This document shows positions 22,548-32,862 of a stretch of DNA of 64,000 bases, piece by piece. The notes beneath the pieces are model-generated. The model saw nothing but the letters and a program-made list of their open reading frames with translations. It ran no database searches and was not told the DNA's origin. The DNA lies in contig CM036753.1 of NCBI GenBank assembly GCA_020796225.1, positions 74,970,865 through 75,034,864 of the forward strand, written 5' to 3'. This DNA comes from Arion vulgaris. Its lineage: Eukaryota > Mollusca > Gastropoda > Stylommatophora > Arionidae. A program made the translations under genes and the position numbers. The stretch's first letter is position 1. Each line of letters starts with the position of its first letter.

Positions 22548-22988
22548 CAGGGCCGTGCCGCTTTATGATACAGAGAGGTGGCCGCATCAGGCGGGACCGT
22601 AAGAGGGGCGGCATGAGCAGCGAAATCAAAATCACAATTGAAGGTTATTTTAAAGAAAATCTTTTAAAGGTCAGGGTTTTTTAAAGGATTTTTAAGCCGA
22701 AGGATTGACTTCATTGCACCGGGTTTACCCCATATGGCTCGGTCCCTCTCCGCAGAAATGGCACACCACCTGCCGAGAGTATTGCATAAAGCACGAACTC
22801 CGTAGCTTCAGCAACAATCCTAGGGTCTCTGGAAAAACTGCGCTCGTGAACAGAACGGGCGGTCCGGACTCGAACCCACGACCTTCTACTCACAAGGCAA
22901 AGCGCTTAACCACTTAGTCACAGAGACCCCCTAAGGTCAGCATTTCGAAGGCTTGCATCATACTGAGAAAATATACCGCACGGCCCTG
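22548..22988. mobile_element. hAT-type MITE (CAGGGCCGTGC family) carrying a SINE
   Basis: Left end CAGGGCCGTGCCGC and right end ACCGCACGGCCCTG are inverted repeats. The 8-bp flanks TTAGTACT (22540-22547) and TTATTACT (22989-22996) differ at one position, as expected of an old hAT target duplication. The same element is seen at 25541-25697 and 30308-30480. A SINE-C occupies its middle. Confidence 0.85.
22675..22932 (-). mobile_element. tRNA-derived SINE-C inserted in a hAT MITE
   Basis: Minus strand: GGGGGTCTCTGTGACTAAGT, GGTTAAGCGC (A box), GTGGGTTCGAGTCCGG (B box), the family body, and an A-rich tail (AAAATCCTTTAAAAAA). The MITE sequence AAGGTCAG is duplicated on either side (22667-22674 and 22933-22940). 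This is the best-preserved SINE-C copy here, with serine/leucine-like tRNA ancestry. Confidence 0.92.
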
Positions 22989-22996
22989 TTATTACT

Positions 22997-23572
22997 ACTA
23001 TCGTATCTCTAACAAAATGTTGGCATTCTGTTTTCTCTGAAAGAATGAATATACCATTCAATAGCAGATTTTGTGAGAGTAATGAATGCCTCTTTCAGGT
23101 AGCTGTTTTGGACAGTTTATATGTGGAATCATTTCTATAGACCTTGAAGCAGTTTCACTCACACCTCTTTCCTTCCCCAGCTGGATAAACAAAAGAAAGT
23201 CGATAGAGCTTGTCGCATAATTCGTTAGTCTATCAATGAAAACAGCCATACATGAATATCTGGTTCCGGAATAGATCTCAAAGTTTACTGCCAACGCCTT
23301 CTTCGCGTGCAAGGGTATGATTACAATACGAAATAGATCTAATTTTATAGTCGTTCAACTTTTAGTTAAACTGTCTTAAAATACTAACAGATGTCATCGT
23401 ATAAAACATACTTAAAACATAACAATTTTCTGCGTACACGAGAATTGATCTCAATTTACTGTAACACTGTATTTCTTTAGCTTCTGGTAAATTATTATTA
23501 GAACTAACATCATTATACTGTTCTATATGTGTTCACCAACGTTCAGCAGATGTCAAAGAATATACTTGATGA
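22997..23572. other. No recognised gene
   Basis: Holds an 84-codon minus frame (23058-23312) with balanced composition that I cannot assign. No repeat matches. Confidence 0.35.
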
Positions 23573-23975
23573 TTGCTTCTATGGAAGAACTACGTGATTG
23601 TTTCTGTAGAAGAGGATATACATATTGATTGTTTCTGTAGAATAATACATACATATTGATTGTTTCTGTAGCAGAAGATATACATATTGATTGTTTCTGT
23701 AGAAGATACACATATTGATTGTTTCTGTAGAAGATATACATTGGCTGTTTCTGTAGAAGAAGATATACATAATGATTGTTTCTGTAGAAGAAGATATACA
23801 TAATGATTGTTTCTGTAGAAGAAGATATACATAATGATTGTTTCTGTAGAAGAAGATACACATACTGATTGTTTCTGTAGAAGAAGATATACTTGCTGAT
23901 CTCTACTGTAGATGATATAGTTGATTTTTTCTGTAGAAGATATACTTATTGATTGTTTCTGTAGAGCTCCCATTT
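23573..23975. repeat. 31-bp minisatellite, about 13 copies
   Basis: Unit TGATTGTTTCTGTAGAAGAA plus GATATACATAA, with length variants (22-33 bp) and sequence variants at both ends. It ends about 45 bp before a SINE-B copy. Several overlapping frames stay open because the unit lacks stops; none is a gene. Confidence 0.9.
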
Positions 23976-24019
23976 TATCAAACATCAGATGTTGATCAGC
24001 TTACTCACTAGGTGATCCG

Positions 24020-24262
24020 CCCGCGTATTGTCGGAGCCCAAGGGAGCAAAAATAGTGACATTGCGACCTACAAGGCATGGCGTAAGAGGCGACTGATGTA
24101 GGGCCTAGGAAAGCTACCCTAATAAATAAAAATGCGTCGCCGAAATCGAATGTGCTGGTCTACTTGTAGGCGCATAACTGGCACAACGTACAATCGCTCT
24201 TGGACTCAGATCACATATACATCGCAGAGTGGTTAACAAGTGATCGATATCGAGCGTTCGAA
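24020..24262 (+). mobile_element. SINE-B copy feeding a tandem array
   Basis: Starts CCCGCGTATTGTCGGAGCCC and carries the family landmarks GACCTACAAGGCATGGCGTA, AGAGGCGACTGATGTAGGG, GTAGGCGCATAACTGGC, CAATCGCTCTTGGACTCAG, then GAGTGGTTAACAAGTGATCG and a (GAA)n end. Related copies: 26538, 27461, 40973, 43299, 50955, 55613 and 63744. Its head is not a clear tRNA. The last 55 bp have been amplified directly downstream. Confidence 0.9.
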
Positions 24263-25350
24263 GAAGAAGAAGATTACATCACAGAGAGTGGTTAACAAGT
24301 GATCGATATGGAACGTTCGAAGAAAAGAAGATTACATCGCAGAGAGTGGTTAACAAGTGGTCGATATGGAACGTTCGAAGAAGAAGAAGAAGATTACATC
24401 ACAGAGAGTGGTTAACAAGTGATCGATATGGAACGTTCGAAGAAGAAGAAGATTACATCACAGAGAGTGGTTAACAAGTGATCGATATGGAACGTTCGAA
24501 GAAGAAAGATTACATCACAGAGAATGGTTAACAAGGGTCGATATGGAACGTCGAAGAAGAAGAAGATTACATCACAGAGAGTGGTTAACAAGTGGTCGAT
24601 ATGGAACGTACGAAGAAGAAGAAGGATTACATCACAGAGAGTGGTTAACAAGTGGTCGATATGGAACGTTCGAAGAAGAAGAAGAAGATTACATCACAGA
24701 GAATGGTTAACAAGTGGTCGATATGGAACATTCGAAGAAGAAGAAGATTACATCGCAGAGAGTGGTTAACAAGTGGTCGATATGGAACGTTCGAAGAAGA
24801 AGATTACATCGCAGAGAGTGGTTAACAAGTGGTCGATATGGAACATTCGAAGAAGAAGAAGATTACATCGCAGAGAGTGGTTAACAAGTGGTCGATATGG
24901 AACGTTCGAAGAAGAAGAAGATTACATCACAGAGAGTGGTTAACAAGTGATCGATATGGAACGTTCAAGAAGAAGAAGAAGATTACATCACGAAGTGGTT
25001 AACAAGTGATCGATATGGAACGTTCGAAGAAGAAGAAGAAGATTACATCGCAGAGAATGGTTAACAAGTGATCGATATGGAACGTTCGAAGAAGAAGAAG
25101 AAGATTACATCGCAGAGAATGGTTAACAAGTGGTCGATATGGAACGTTCGAAGAAGAAGAAGAAGATTACATCGCAGAGAATGGTTAACAAGTGGTCGAT
25201 ATGGAACGTTCGAAGAAGAAGAAGAAGATTACATCGCAGAGAATGGTTAACAAGTGGTCGATATGGAACGTTCGAAGAAGAAGAAGAAGATTACATCGCA
25301 GAGAATGGTTAACAAGTGGTCGATATGGAGCGTTCAAAGAAGAAGAAGAA
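24263..25350. repeat. 1.1 kb tandem array grown from a SINE-B tail
   Basis: About 18 copies of a 52-62-bp unit: TACATCGCAGAGAGTGGTTA, ACAAGTGGTCGATATGGAAC, GTTCGAAGAAGAAGAAG. The unit equals the last part of the SINE-B copy that immediately precedes it, including its (GAA)n tail. The GAA count varies from two to five. The last five units (about 25025-25335) are practically identical 62-mers with GCAGAGAATGG, so recent spread happened at the right end. Near 24510-24560 and 24965-25010 single units have small deletions. Confidence 0.95.
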
Positions 25351-25540
25351 GATAAAGAAAAAGAAGACTGTGATAAAATTCAAATGTGCCAGTTTTAACT
25401 GCATCTACCTGGAATGCAATGTCAACATTGAACAGCCTGTCGTTGAATGTTTTCATTCATCATCATTATGTGTCTGACCTGCTTGTTTTGACTACAACTC
25501 TCCGTCGCAATCGTTAACCAACAACATCTTTGCTGAAATG

Positions 25541-25697
25541 CAGGGTCGTGTTGTGCTATGATACAGAGAGACAGCCGCATCAGGTGGAAACGTAAGAGGG
25601 CGGCATAAGCGGCGAAATCAAAATAAAATTTGAAACACTTAATTGGTTGCATTTCGAAGACTTTCATCATACTGAGAAAATATACCGCACGGCCCTG
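25541..25697. mobile_element. hAT-type MITE (CAGGGCCGTGC family)
   Basis: Ends CAGGGTCGTG and CCGCACGGCCCTG; internal GATACAGAGAGACAGCCGCA, GGCGAAATCAAAAT and CATACTGAGAAAATATACCG as in the copy at 22548. Target duplication CTGAAATG/CTGAAATA (25533-25540, 25698-25705), one mismatch. Non-coding, 157 bp. Confidence 0.92.
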
Positions 25698-25907
25698 CTG
25701 AAATACATTCATGAAATGCTATTGTTCTGTTAGTATCTCTGTTGTCTTATATCTTTCTTATTAGTAATCTTGTCCGTTTTAAAAATGTTGATTAACTATT
25801 GTGTTTGAACTACGATACACAAGACCTATGATTGTTTTCTTTGGATGTTCTTTGAAACGTTCATTTTATCACTGACGTCTTTCAGCACAACGTCATGAGT
25901 CACTCTA

Positions 25908-26537
25908 GTAGTTCATGTGATTCTTGCATTCTTCTGTTAAATGACATTTCTATTGTATTACTGTCTTGTCTTGCCTGTCTCATGTGATTCTTGCATTCTT
26001 CTGTTAATGACTTATTCTTTGTATAAACTGTCACTGTCTTGTCTTGCATGTCTCATGTGATTCTTGCATTCTTCTGTTAAATGACATATCTATTGTATTA
26101 CTGTCTTGTCTTGCCTGTCTCATGTGATTCTTGCATTCTTCTGTTAAATGACATATCTATTGTATTACTGTCTTGTCTTGCATGTCTCATGTGATTCTTG
26201 CATTCTTCTGTTAAATGACATATCTATTGTATTACTGTCTTGTCTTGCCTGTCTCTGTGAGTTCTTACATTCTTCTGTTAAATGACATACTATTGTATCA
26301 CTATCTTGTTCTCAGTCTCATGGATTCTGCATTCTTCTGTTAAATGACATAACATTGTATCACTGTCTTGTCTTGCCTGTCTCATGTGATTCTTGCATTC
26401 TTCTGTTAAATGACATAACTATTGTATCACTGTCTTGTCTTGCATGTCTCATGTGATTCTTGCATTCTTCTGTTAAATGACATATCTATTGTATTACTGT
26501 CTTGTCTTGCCTGTCTCATGTGATTCTTGCATTCTTC
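25908..26537. repeat. 67-bp tandem array, about nine copies
   Basis: Unit TCTCATGTGATTCTTGCATT, CTTCTGTTAAATGACATATC, TATTGTATTACTGTCTTGTC, TTGCCTG. GCCTG and GCATG endings alternate for several units, suggesting 134-bp dimers. Units at 26250-26345 carry several small deletions. The array abuts a SINE-B fragment at 26538. Confidence 0.93.
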
Positions 26538-26700
26538 GTTGTGCCAGTTATGCGCCTACAAGTAGGTCAGATTTCTGGGACGCTTTTTATTTACTGGTGT
26601 AGTTTCCCTAGGCCCCGACCTCAGTCGCCTCTTACGACATGCATTGTAGACCTCAGTGTTACTATTGTTTGCTCCATTTATGAACCCTGACAACACGAGG
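26538..26700 (-). mobile_element. SINE-B fragment lacking its 3' tail
   Basis: Contains GTGCCAGTTATGCGCCTACA, CCCTAGGCCCCGACCTCAGT and CGCCTCTTACGACATGCATT, the reverse complement of the family core. The tail side is missing; it stops where the 67-bp array begins. Confidence 0.8.
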
Positions 26701-26746
26701 ACGTGTAGCAGTCTAAGACTGGCATCAATGTGCCACAAGTAGACGT

Positions 26747-26954
26747 TTTTGGGGTTTTTTCCGATCCAGAAGCACTTGAGCTTTCAGCTTTGCGACTCGG
26801 TGCCATGGACATCGTAACCCTTCGGTTCGGTGTCACGAACACCGTGAATCTGGGGAACCTGTAGCTTTTCTGCCAGTCCGCGGAATTGAACCGCACTCAC
26901 AGAGGACTAGTCACCGCAGTCCAACGCGCTACGAACACGCTGGGCAGACGGGCG
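26747..26954 (-). mobile_element. tRNA-derived SINE-A, full length
   Basis: Minus strand: GCCCGTCTGCCCAGCGTG head, GTAGCGCGTTGGACT A box, GGTTCAATTCCGCGG B box region, family body and poly-A. The duplication ACAAGTAGACGT is exact (26735-26746, 26955-26966). Confidence 0.95.
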
Positions 26955-27158
26955 ACAAGTAGACGTAAGGAACACGGAACACGTTTGTTCTCATCTTTAT
27001 TAGACAAGAATGTATTACATAGCATAACTTTTATTTTTCTGGAATATTACCTTTCATTAGATTGCTCACTTTCTTATATCTGCGCTGTATCTCCCACACT
27101 ACGGTACGTTTTCATGGAACTTTGCTGTTGTTTTTGTGCCCGCTCTTATCAACCGAGT

Positions 27159-27366
27159 AGCCCGTCTGCCCAGCGTGTTCGTAGCGCGATGGACTACGGG
27201 TGACTATCCCTCTGTGTTGTGCGGGTTCAATTCCGCGGGATGGCAGAAAAAGCTACAGATTCCCCAGATTTACGGTGTTCGTGGCACCGAACCGAAGGGT
27301 TACGATGTCCATGGCACCGGGCCGAAGAGCTGAAAAGCTCAAGTGCTTTTGGATCGGGAAAAAAAA
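27159..27366 (+). mobile_element. tRNA-derived SINE-A nested in element G
   Basis: Complete copy with A box GTAGCGCGATGGACTAC, B box GGGTTCAATTCCGCGG and an A9 tail. The duplication ATCAACCGAGT is exact (27148-27158, 27367-27377), and removing it restores the element G sequence. Confidence 0.95.
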
Positions 27367-27460
27367 ATCAACCGAGTTAACCACTCTTTGTGATCTGTGT
27401 AGTTTCCACTGAGTAGGGGAGTACAGTTCGCTCAACATTAGACCCCTACAGCCTTTAATT

Positions 27461-27653
27461 CTTTTTTATTCTTCGAATACTTCATATCGACCACTTGTCA
27501 GCCACTCTGTCTGATCAAGTAGGCCAGCACATCCGATTTCAACACTGCTTTTTATTTACTAGGGTAGCACCCTTAGGGCCTACATCAGGCGCTTCTTACG
27601 ACATGTATTGTCGGTCGCAGTGGTACCATTCTTTGCTACCGGCACCACACGGG
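27461..27653 (-). mobile_element. SINE-B copy nested in element G
   Basis: Starts with a T/C-rich tail complement (TTTTTTATTCTTCGAATAC) and runs through CATATCGACCACTTGTCAGC, AGGCGCTTCTTACGACATG and CTACCGGCACCACACGGG. A block of about 35 bp present in other copies (GCGCATAACTGGC region) is deleted. TSD not clear. Confidence 0.85.
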
Positions 27654-27754
27654 CGTAGGTACATTCAAAATCCAATCAAAGTGTACGCATATTATCCAGC
27701 AGGACACAAATATGTACAAACGGGTAGCTAATATTTTACAACCCGAAATCCTCC

Positions 27755-27910
27755 ATTTTTTCTGATCCAGAAGCACTTGAGCTGAAAGCTCTTCGGCTCG
27801 GTGTCATGGACATTGTAACCCTTCGGCTCGGTGCCACGAACACCGTAAATCTGGGGAACCTGTAGCTTTTCTGCCAGTCTACGGAATTGAACCCGCACTT
27901 ACAGAGGACT
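27755..27910 (-). mobile_element. 5'-truncated SINE-A nested in element G
   Basis: Body and B box (TTCAATTCCGTAG) are present but the A-box head is missing, as in 5'-truncated retroposition. Flanks AAATCCTC and AAATCTTC are an imperfect duplication. Confidence 0.85.
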
Positions 27911-27960
27911 AAAATCTTCACTTTAAAGTACCACATCGGGAGTTATACTGTAGTCATAGG

Positions 27961-28296
27961 GTGGATGTCAGTACTGACTCAGGTCAATGACCCTTAGATC
28001 TTTCTTTTTTTTTTAAATTGTAATAGTGTATAGCGTGGCTCTCATGCGGAGATCTGTGTTTAATCAACAGTAAGGTCAATGATTTTTCTTGTTGTGGACA
28101 TAAAAGAAAAATCATAACCTCAACAGCTTCATGGCGACTTCACTAACCATGTGGTCATTAAATTCATGAGGCTCTCGTCCCATCTGTCCTACACCGCCCT
28201 AAAAGCGGTACTACAGACAGTAACGACAGTTTACCTACAATAGCGTGTTCTTTTCAAAGTTATATAATAGATATTACCATCGCTTCCATCTATCTA
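27961..28296. other. No recognised feature
   Basis: Unremarkable sequence, more balanced in composition at 28120-28210. No match seen. Confidence 0.4.
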
Positions 28297-28665
28297 TCAG
28301 TTATCAGTTATATGAGGACTATCATCATAGCACTCCGGACATGTCCATAGGTGCTCCGATCTCCGCCTCAGCAAATCCAGCAGCGTCCAGCGACCCAACA
28401 CGCCAGTTCGATGTTGATTAATCAATCTCTTTGCATATTTAGTATGTCGTTCTTTTCGGGCTGCACCAATATTGACACCCATCTCTTTCAATCGGGTCAG
28501 CGAGTGGAATTCACAGCCCTGAAACTCCTCTGTTCGGAAAGACTCTCTCAATGCGTGAAGAATGTCACTTCGATCCATGGCAGCTCCTTCTGATATTGTA
28601 GCCAAGCCTGCCAATCTATCAGCTCGTTCATTACCCCTAACTCCTGCTGCCCAGGAACAAAAATG
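28297..28665 (-). pseudogene. LINE RNase H terminal motif and C-terminal tail
   Basis: Minus frame: AAGVRGNERADRLAGLAT (the RNase H ending with its conserved Asp in RADRLA), then MDRSDILHALRES, LTRLKEMGVNIGAARKERHT, RLINQHRTGVLGRWTLLDLL, RRRSEHLWTCPECYDD and stop. The same tail occurs at 40009-40260 and 47635-47870. The final C-P-x-C pair is shared by all three. Truncated upstream of the RNase H motif at about 28665. Confidence 0.88.
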
Positions 28666-29151
28666 AAGGTCTATCTATATGCTATTTAAGTTGAAACCTT
28701 ATCTATCAATTTTTATTTCAATCGCAAAATCAATCATGTCTTGCATAATCTGCTATCTTGTTTTGCTATTAAGACAGTGTAAATATCATTACTAAAGGTA
28801 TGTAATGTTTGTTCGGTTTCTATTCCTGACATATCTTCTATGCATCTGACAATATGTTCACTGTACAGAAGAATAGATCAGGTGATATTACACATACTTT
28901 CTAAACGCCTTGTTTTATCTGATGGAGATTGTATTGCCAATACGTATTGCTGCTGTTTGTTGCCATTACGTGTTTTTTATTATATTTAGATACTTGACAT
29001 CTATATGTAAGCTTTCTAGCATTTTACCTTTTCAAATCTCTTTGTGTAGCTTTATAATGCACACGATAAGATGATTTTTAAACATTTTACTTCTATAGCT
29101 ATCTCTTTTTTCTGTCAGTATTATATAGTTTTATAATATATATATATATAT
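28666..29151. other. No gene; ends in an AT run
   Basis: AT-rich sequence. A TA dinucleotide run (29134-29151) directly borders the MITE that follows. Confidence 0.45.
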
Positions 29152-29556
29152 ACAGGGTGGGCCAAAAATGAGAACATGCGTAACATACGCGTTATTTAGA
29201 AATGTTATTTAATTTAATTATATTGTTTCATGCAATTTTGGTTGCCAAGTATTAGCTAATCAAAATCATGTTCAATTTTCTAAGCATCGATGCCACTCGT
29301 TTAATCAGAATACGGTCTTCCGCAGTAATTTTTGTCATTCTTGGTAACAAATTTAAACCTGCAGATGTAAACATTTGGCTTTTAAAAAATCAAAGATTTT
29401 GCTCGGAAATTGTCGAAATAAAAACATCTATAGCTATATAGTTAGTGGTAAATGAATAAACAATTGAAGCTATTATGGATACAGTTAAAAACAATTTTGA
29501 TGTAATTATATTACTTTTTACGCGATGTTCTCATTTGGTTTTTTTGGCATACTCTA
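29152..29556. mobile_element. Tc1/mariner-type element with a transposase trace
   Basis: Ends CAGGGTGGGCCAAAAATGAG and, inverted, GAGTATGCCAAAAAAACC with AATGAGAACATCGCGTAA form imperfect inverted repeats, flanked by TA runs on both sides. On the minus strand near 29300-29345 the frame MTKITAEDRILIKRV resembles the start of an IS630/Tc1-type transposase. It looks like an internally deleted derivative of about 405 bp. Confidence 0.65.
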
Positions 29557-29639
29557 TATATATATATATATATGCATATATGTGAATAACAATTTTAATA
29601 CACCATTTGGTATATATGCATTCATTATTGAAAATATTT

Positions 29640-30235
29640 TTCACAAGTTTTGATATTACTTCTATTTCAAAATATCACAGTCTTCACTTCCTCTACTGTT
29701 ATGTCATCTGGGCCTGGTGTCCATTGTTTGTTTGGTTTTTTTGTTTGTTTTTGCATTCTGCACATTGTCCTCTCAACGTTTGCAGAAAGTATTGATAAAC
29801 TTGAACAATTGTTCTGAATATTTCTTTCATGTTTGACATCATTGTAGAACAAAGTGGCGTATTATTTTCATCAAGTTATCACATTTTCTTATCCAAATTA
29901 TAATTGTAAATTAATTTTGTGATTTTTTTAAAAACGGTGCTTCAATTGCAGTACAGCTCTGATTAAGCGAAGCTTCTTTACTATTATTGCGTTTGTTTAA
30001 TGTTTACTTGTTCACGCTGTCGTATTCTTCAACTTTTCTTCTACTTCCTTCATTTATACATTAATTGTAATATTTCTTCTGTCATACACATTAGCTGTGC
30101 TGTTCATTGCTTTTCGAGACTAATTTATTTAGATGTTTGACGTATTGATTCTTCTAGCGTTTGCCAGTGTTCATCTATGTTCTGAATTTTTGTTTAGGCC
30201 TCTGTTTCTAACTGTGAGGTAACATTATAAGCAAA
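29640..30235 (-). pseudogene. LINE linker and start of RT domain, decayed
   Basis: The minus strand reads, with stops, KIQNIDEHWQTLEESIRQTS, MTEEILQLM and, later, TPGPDDITVEEVKTVIF. The W..L...I......, WMT.EIL.LM..R and K.PGPD.I..E..K series marks the stretch between endonuclease and RT in non-LTR elements and the first RT motif. Frame changes and stops are frequent. Confidence 0.7.
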
Positions 30236-30307
30236 CTGTATTAAATTTCAAGTCACATAATTTTAAAACTTCTTCTTCTCTTCCACCATTTACTCTTTAT
30301 AGAAGTA

Positions 30308-30480
30308 CAGGGCCGTGCGGTAAATTTTCTCAGTATGATGCAAGACTTCAAAATGCCACCTCTTAAAACTTTTCTTTAAAATAATCTTTCCATTGTGATT
30401 TTGATTTCGCTGCTAATGCCGCCCTTTTACGGTGCCGCCTGATGCCACCGTCTTTCTGTATTATAACATGGCACACCCTG
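30308..30480. mobile_element. hAT-type MITE (CAGGGCCGTGC family), exact TSD
   Basis: Inverted orientation relative to 22548 and 25541. Ends CAGGGCCGTGCGG and GGCACACCCTG. The 8-bp duplication TAGAAGTA is perfect (30300-30307 and 30481-30488), so this is the youngest copy of the three. Confidence 0.95.
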
Positions 30481-30559
30481 TAGAAGTACTAGGGGGGAGA
30501 GGGGGAGGGGGAGGTAGTGATATTGTGTGTACTTATTCTAATGCAACTTGTAAGCAGTT

Positions 30560-30850
30560 ATTTGTTTTCTTAAGATTGTTCTTGGTGCCGTCGCTTTATC
30601 TTTTGCGTGATCTTTCTCTTGCTTTGTACTCGTTATACTTTTTTAAATATGGTTCTCTGTGGTAGGCGATACCAGAGTATTCTTGTCAGACGTCCAAACC
30701 ATTTAATCTTTTGTTCTTTTATGAATTGCATGACTTGTTTCACATCCAGTCTTCTGTTTTCTTCTTTTCTAATTGTGTCTCTTATTGTCACACCTGCAGC
30801 TCTTCTAAGACACATCATCTCTGTCGTTATGATTTTCAGCTCATTAGCTG
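30560..30850 (-). pseudogene. LINE RT C-terminal relic
   Basis: Minus frame: ELKIITTEMMCLRRAAGVTI, RDTIRKEENRRLDVKQVMQF, IKEQKIKWFGRLTRILWYRL. Matches the pattern E....M.CLRR..G.T..D..R.E.IR...V......I...Q..WFGH..R. Not continuous with the relic at 29640, because the order of the two on the minus strand is wrong for a single element. Confidence 0.85.
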
Positions 30851-32061
30851 CTGTTATTGGTCATGTTTAACACTGTTAACATAGTGTTGGCCAGAAAATC
30901 GTATCTCTTTATGATACATCTAAAAACTAAAGCAAATCTTATAAAAACGAGTTTTAAAACTAAATTATGAATTGTCAATAAAATGAGATGTCGACAAGCA
31001 ATTGGAAAGACAGACAAGACTAACTTATTGACAGTCGGTAACTTTAAAAAATTTATTTGAAAATAAGGTACAAAATAAAATTCGCAAAATCGGAGAAATC
31101 AATATTTATACAAAGTAAAAAATGAACATCCGTTGACATTAGTTTTCTGTGCACGTAAAGTTAGTAATGAAGAGTATCCAACACTTGGTTAACCCTTCAA
31201 TAATCGTTTCTATAACAATGGTACCAGTTTGATTGACAGTAGTCCCAGCAGTAATTTAATTTTCCAAGAAGGATTTAATCGGGAGTGAAAAAAGCTGCCT
31301 GGAGTAAGGAATAAAATATGTGTGTGTCGTCATAGCAAACTGACAGTAAGATGGATTCAGTTATTGACGTGTAAAGTTTACAATTTAGTTATGTCAGTTT
31401 TCAAACCTACCCAGCTGTAGGTTCACGCTGGAGTGTGCTGAGATTGAAATTCTCAACTGAGCTACTGTATAATTGCTTTGTCGCTGCTACGTTTAGTCAG
31501 CTTAAGTTACTTTGACGCTATTACTTTGTAAGTTTAAACGGAAGGTGCATGGAGAAAAGGAGGGAGGGTGAGACGAGTCTAGACACATTACTTATAACCA
31601 GTTTTCATTATTTTCTTAAGGTTAGAGGTTGTTTCTCTCTCTCTCTCTCGATCCCGCTTAGACTGATTTACCCGATTTCCCATAAATTCTTTTTCATGTT
31701 GAAATCTGATTCATGCAGCCTGATGCATGGATGTGTTTCGTCACATCTTTAGCGCCATTTGGAGCCATCTGGTGCTTATCCTTCGGCGATGTGTCCGGTT
31801 TTAGCCAGCGTTTACTGGGTTCGCTCTCCGTCAACCTTTGGCTGTCCCCAGCCGACCTGCAAGGCAGCCGGTTGAGGTTGTTTCTAAATCTCCAGAATAC
31901 TAGAGGAAAAGTCAAGTCTATAAATTCTGACAACGTCCCTGTTGTTCACATTGTGAATATGTTTAAACAATGATGACCAGTCATTAATCAACAGCTGCAG
32001 AAACATACAAAAGATGATCAAACATGATTTAGAGAAATATTCTGTCGTTATTTGTTTTGTA
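30851..32061. other. No recognised gene
   Basis: AT-rich to 31540, a CT run at 31635-31649, then a more GC-rich stretch at 31700-31880 with open frames on both strands that I cannot assign. It could be an exon or element UTR; no evidence decides. Confidence 0.35.
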
Positions 32062-32385
32062 TGTTTGCGTTCGTTCTTATCAAACAAGTTTAACCACTCT
32101 TGGTTAACTGTGTGGATTATGCGGAGAGCGTAAGTATGTTGCGCCCCTTGCTACTACAGTATGTAAGCTACAGAAATATCAGAATTCGCCCAAAGTTTCC
32201 GCATATTATTCAACAGGCCACATATTTGCACAGGCAAGTAACAAGGAGACTTTACTAACAGAAAAACCTAACCTTAAAGTACCACATCTGGAGTTATACT
32301 GCAGTATGTTATCAGCTTTGATTGATCATAGAATGGCGGTCAAATCCGACCCATACCGGTCATGATTTGAGATGCCCTGCACATT
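32062..32385 (-). mobile_element. Element G copy
   Basis: Contains GTTCGTTCTTATCAAACAAG, CCGCATATTATTCAACAGGC and AAAGTACCACATCTGGAGTT in the order and spacing seen at 46489-46765. The reverse complement ends in the GGTTAA...GAACG tail. TSD not resolved. Confidence 0.7.
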
Positions 32386-32850
32386 TTGACCAGAGCAAAT
32401 GCAATGTTCAAAGAGCAAAATATTTATAAACGTTCTACTTGAATTTATATCAGAATTGCATATGTTAGCAATTTTGCTTAGTAAATCTCTTACTTTTTTA
32501 ATCAAAAAAGCTTACGCTCTCTATGTACGTAATGCTAACAAGTAGCTTCTTAGTGTTGTTTTTATAATGAATTTCTCGATACATTACAGTACTGAAATGC
32601 AATCGTCACGTGACATGAGTGATCTGATTTCCGGGAATATCCACATGAGCTGATGACTACATATAGCTGGGGTCATTTAGTAGGATTGCCGTAACGTTCT
32701 TCAAACACAGGGTCCTTCTATCAATGGAAAGTTCTCCTGACAAACGAAACACATCCAAAAAACAATTGAGTGTAGGTTTTCTTTCTTCTCGTTACCAGGG
32801 AAACAGCTCAGCTTTAAATATGCTCATGTTCAGAATCATTTAGTAGAATC
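32386..32850. other. Mostly unassigned; short repeat at 32580-32660
   Basis: 32590-32660 (GCAATCGTCACGTGACATGA, TGATCTGATTTCC) resembles 43735-43800, so a dispersed repeat of unknown class is present at both places. Confidence 0.35.
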
Positions 32851-32862
32851 ATATTAGCAGTC

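Larger units (their letters stand above)
27127..27960 (-). mobile_element. Element G, invaded by three SINEs
   Basis: Pieces of one retroposon, seen uninterrupted at 46489-46765, are found here in order: CGCTCTTATCAACCGAGT, then GTTAACCACTCTTTGTGATC (27375), then GTACGCATATTATCCAGCAG and ATATGTACAAACGGGTAGCT (27680-27735), then AAAGTACCACATCGGGAGTT (27926). Between them sit SINE-A (27159), SINE-B (27461) and SINE-A (27755). Element G ends with the same GAGTGGTTAAC...CGAACG tail as SINE-B, so the two probably use one LINE. Confidence 0.8.

Noticed and set aside
23553..23985. Overlapping frames of 94-131 residues rich in Tyr, Ser and Gln
   Set aside because: Read-through of the 31-bp minisatellite in three frames; no start context or non-repeat extension.
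24524..25398. Series of Lys/Glu/Arg-rich frames resembling nuclear proteins
   Set aside because: Read-through of the SINE-tail array with its GAA runs; frames shift by 62 bp per unit.
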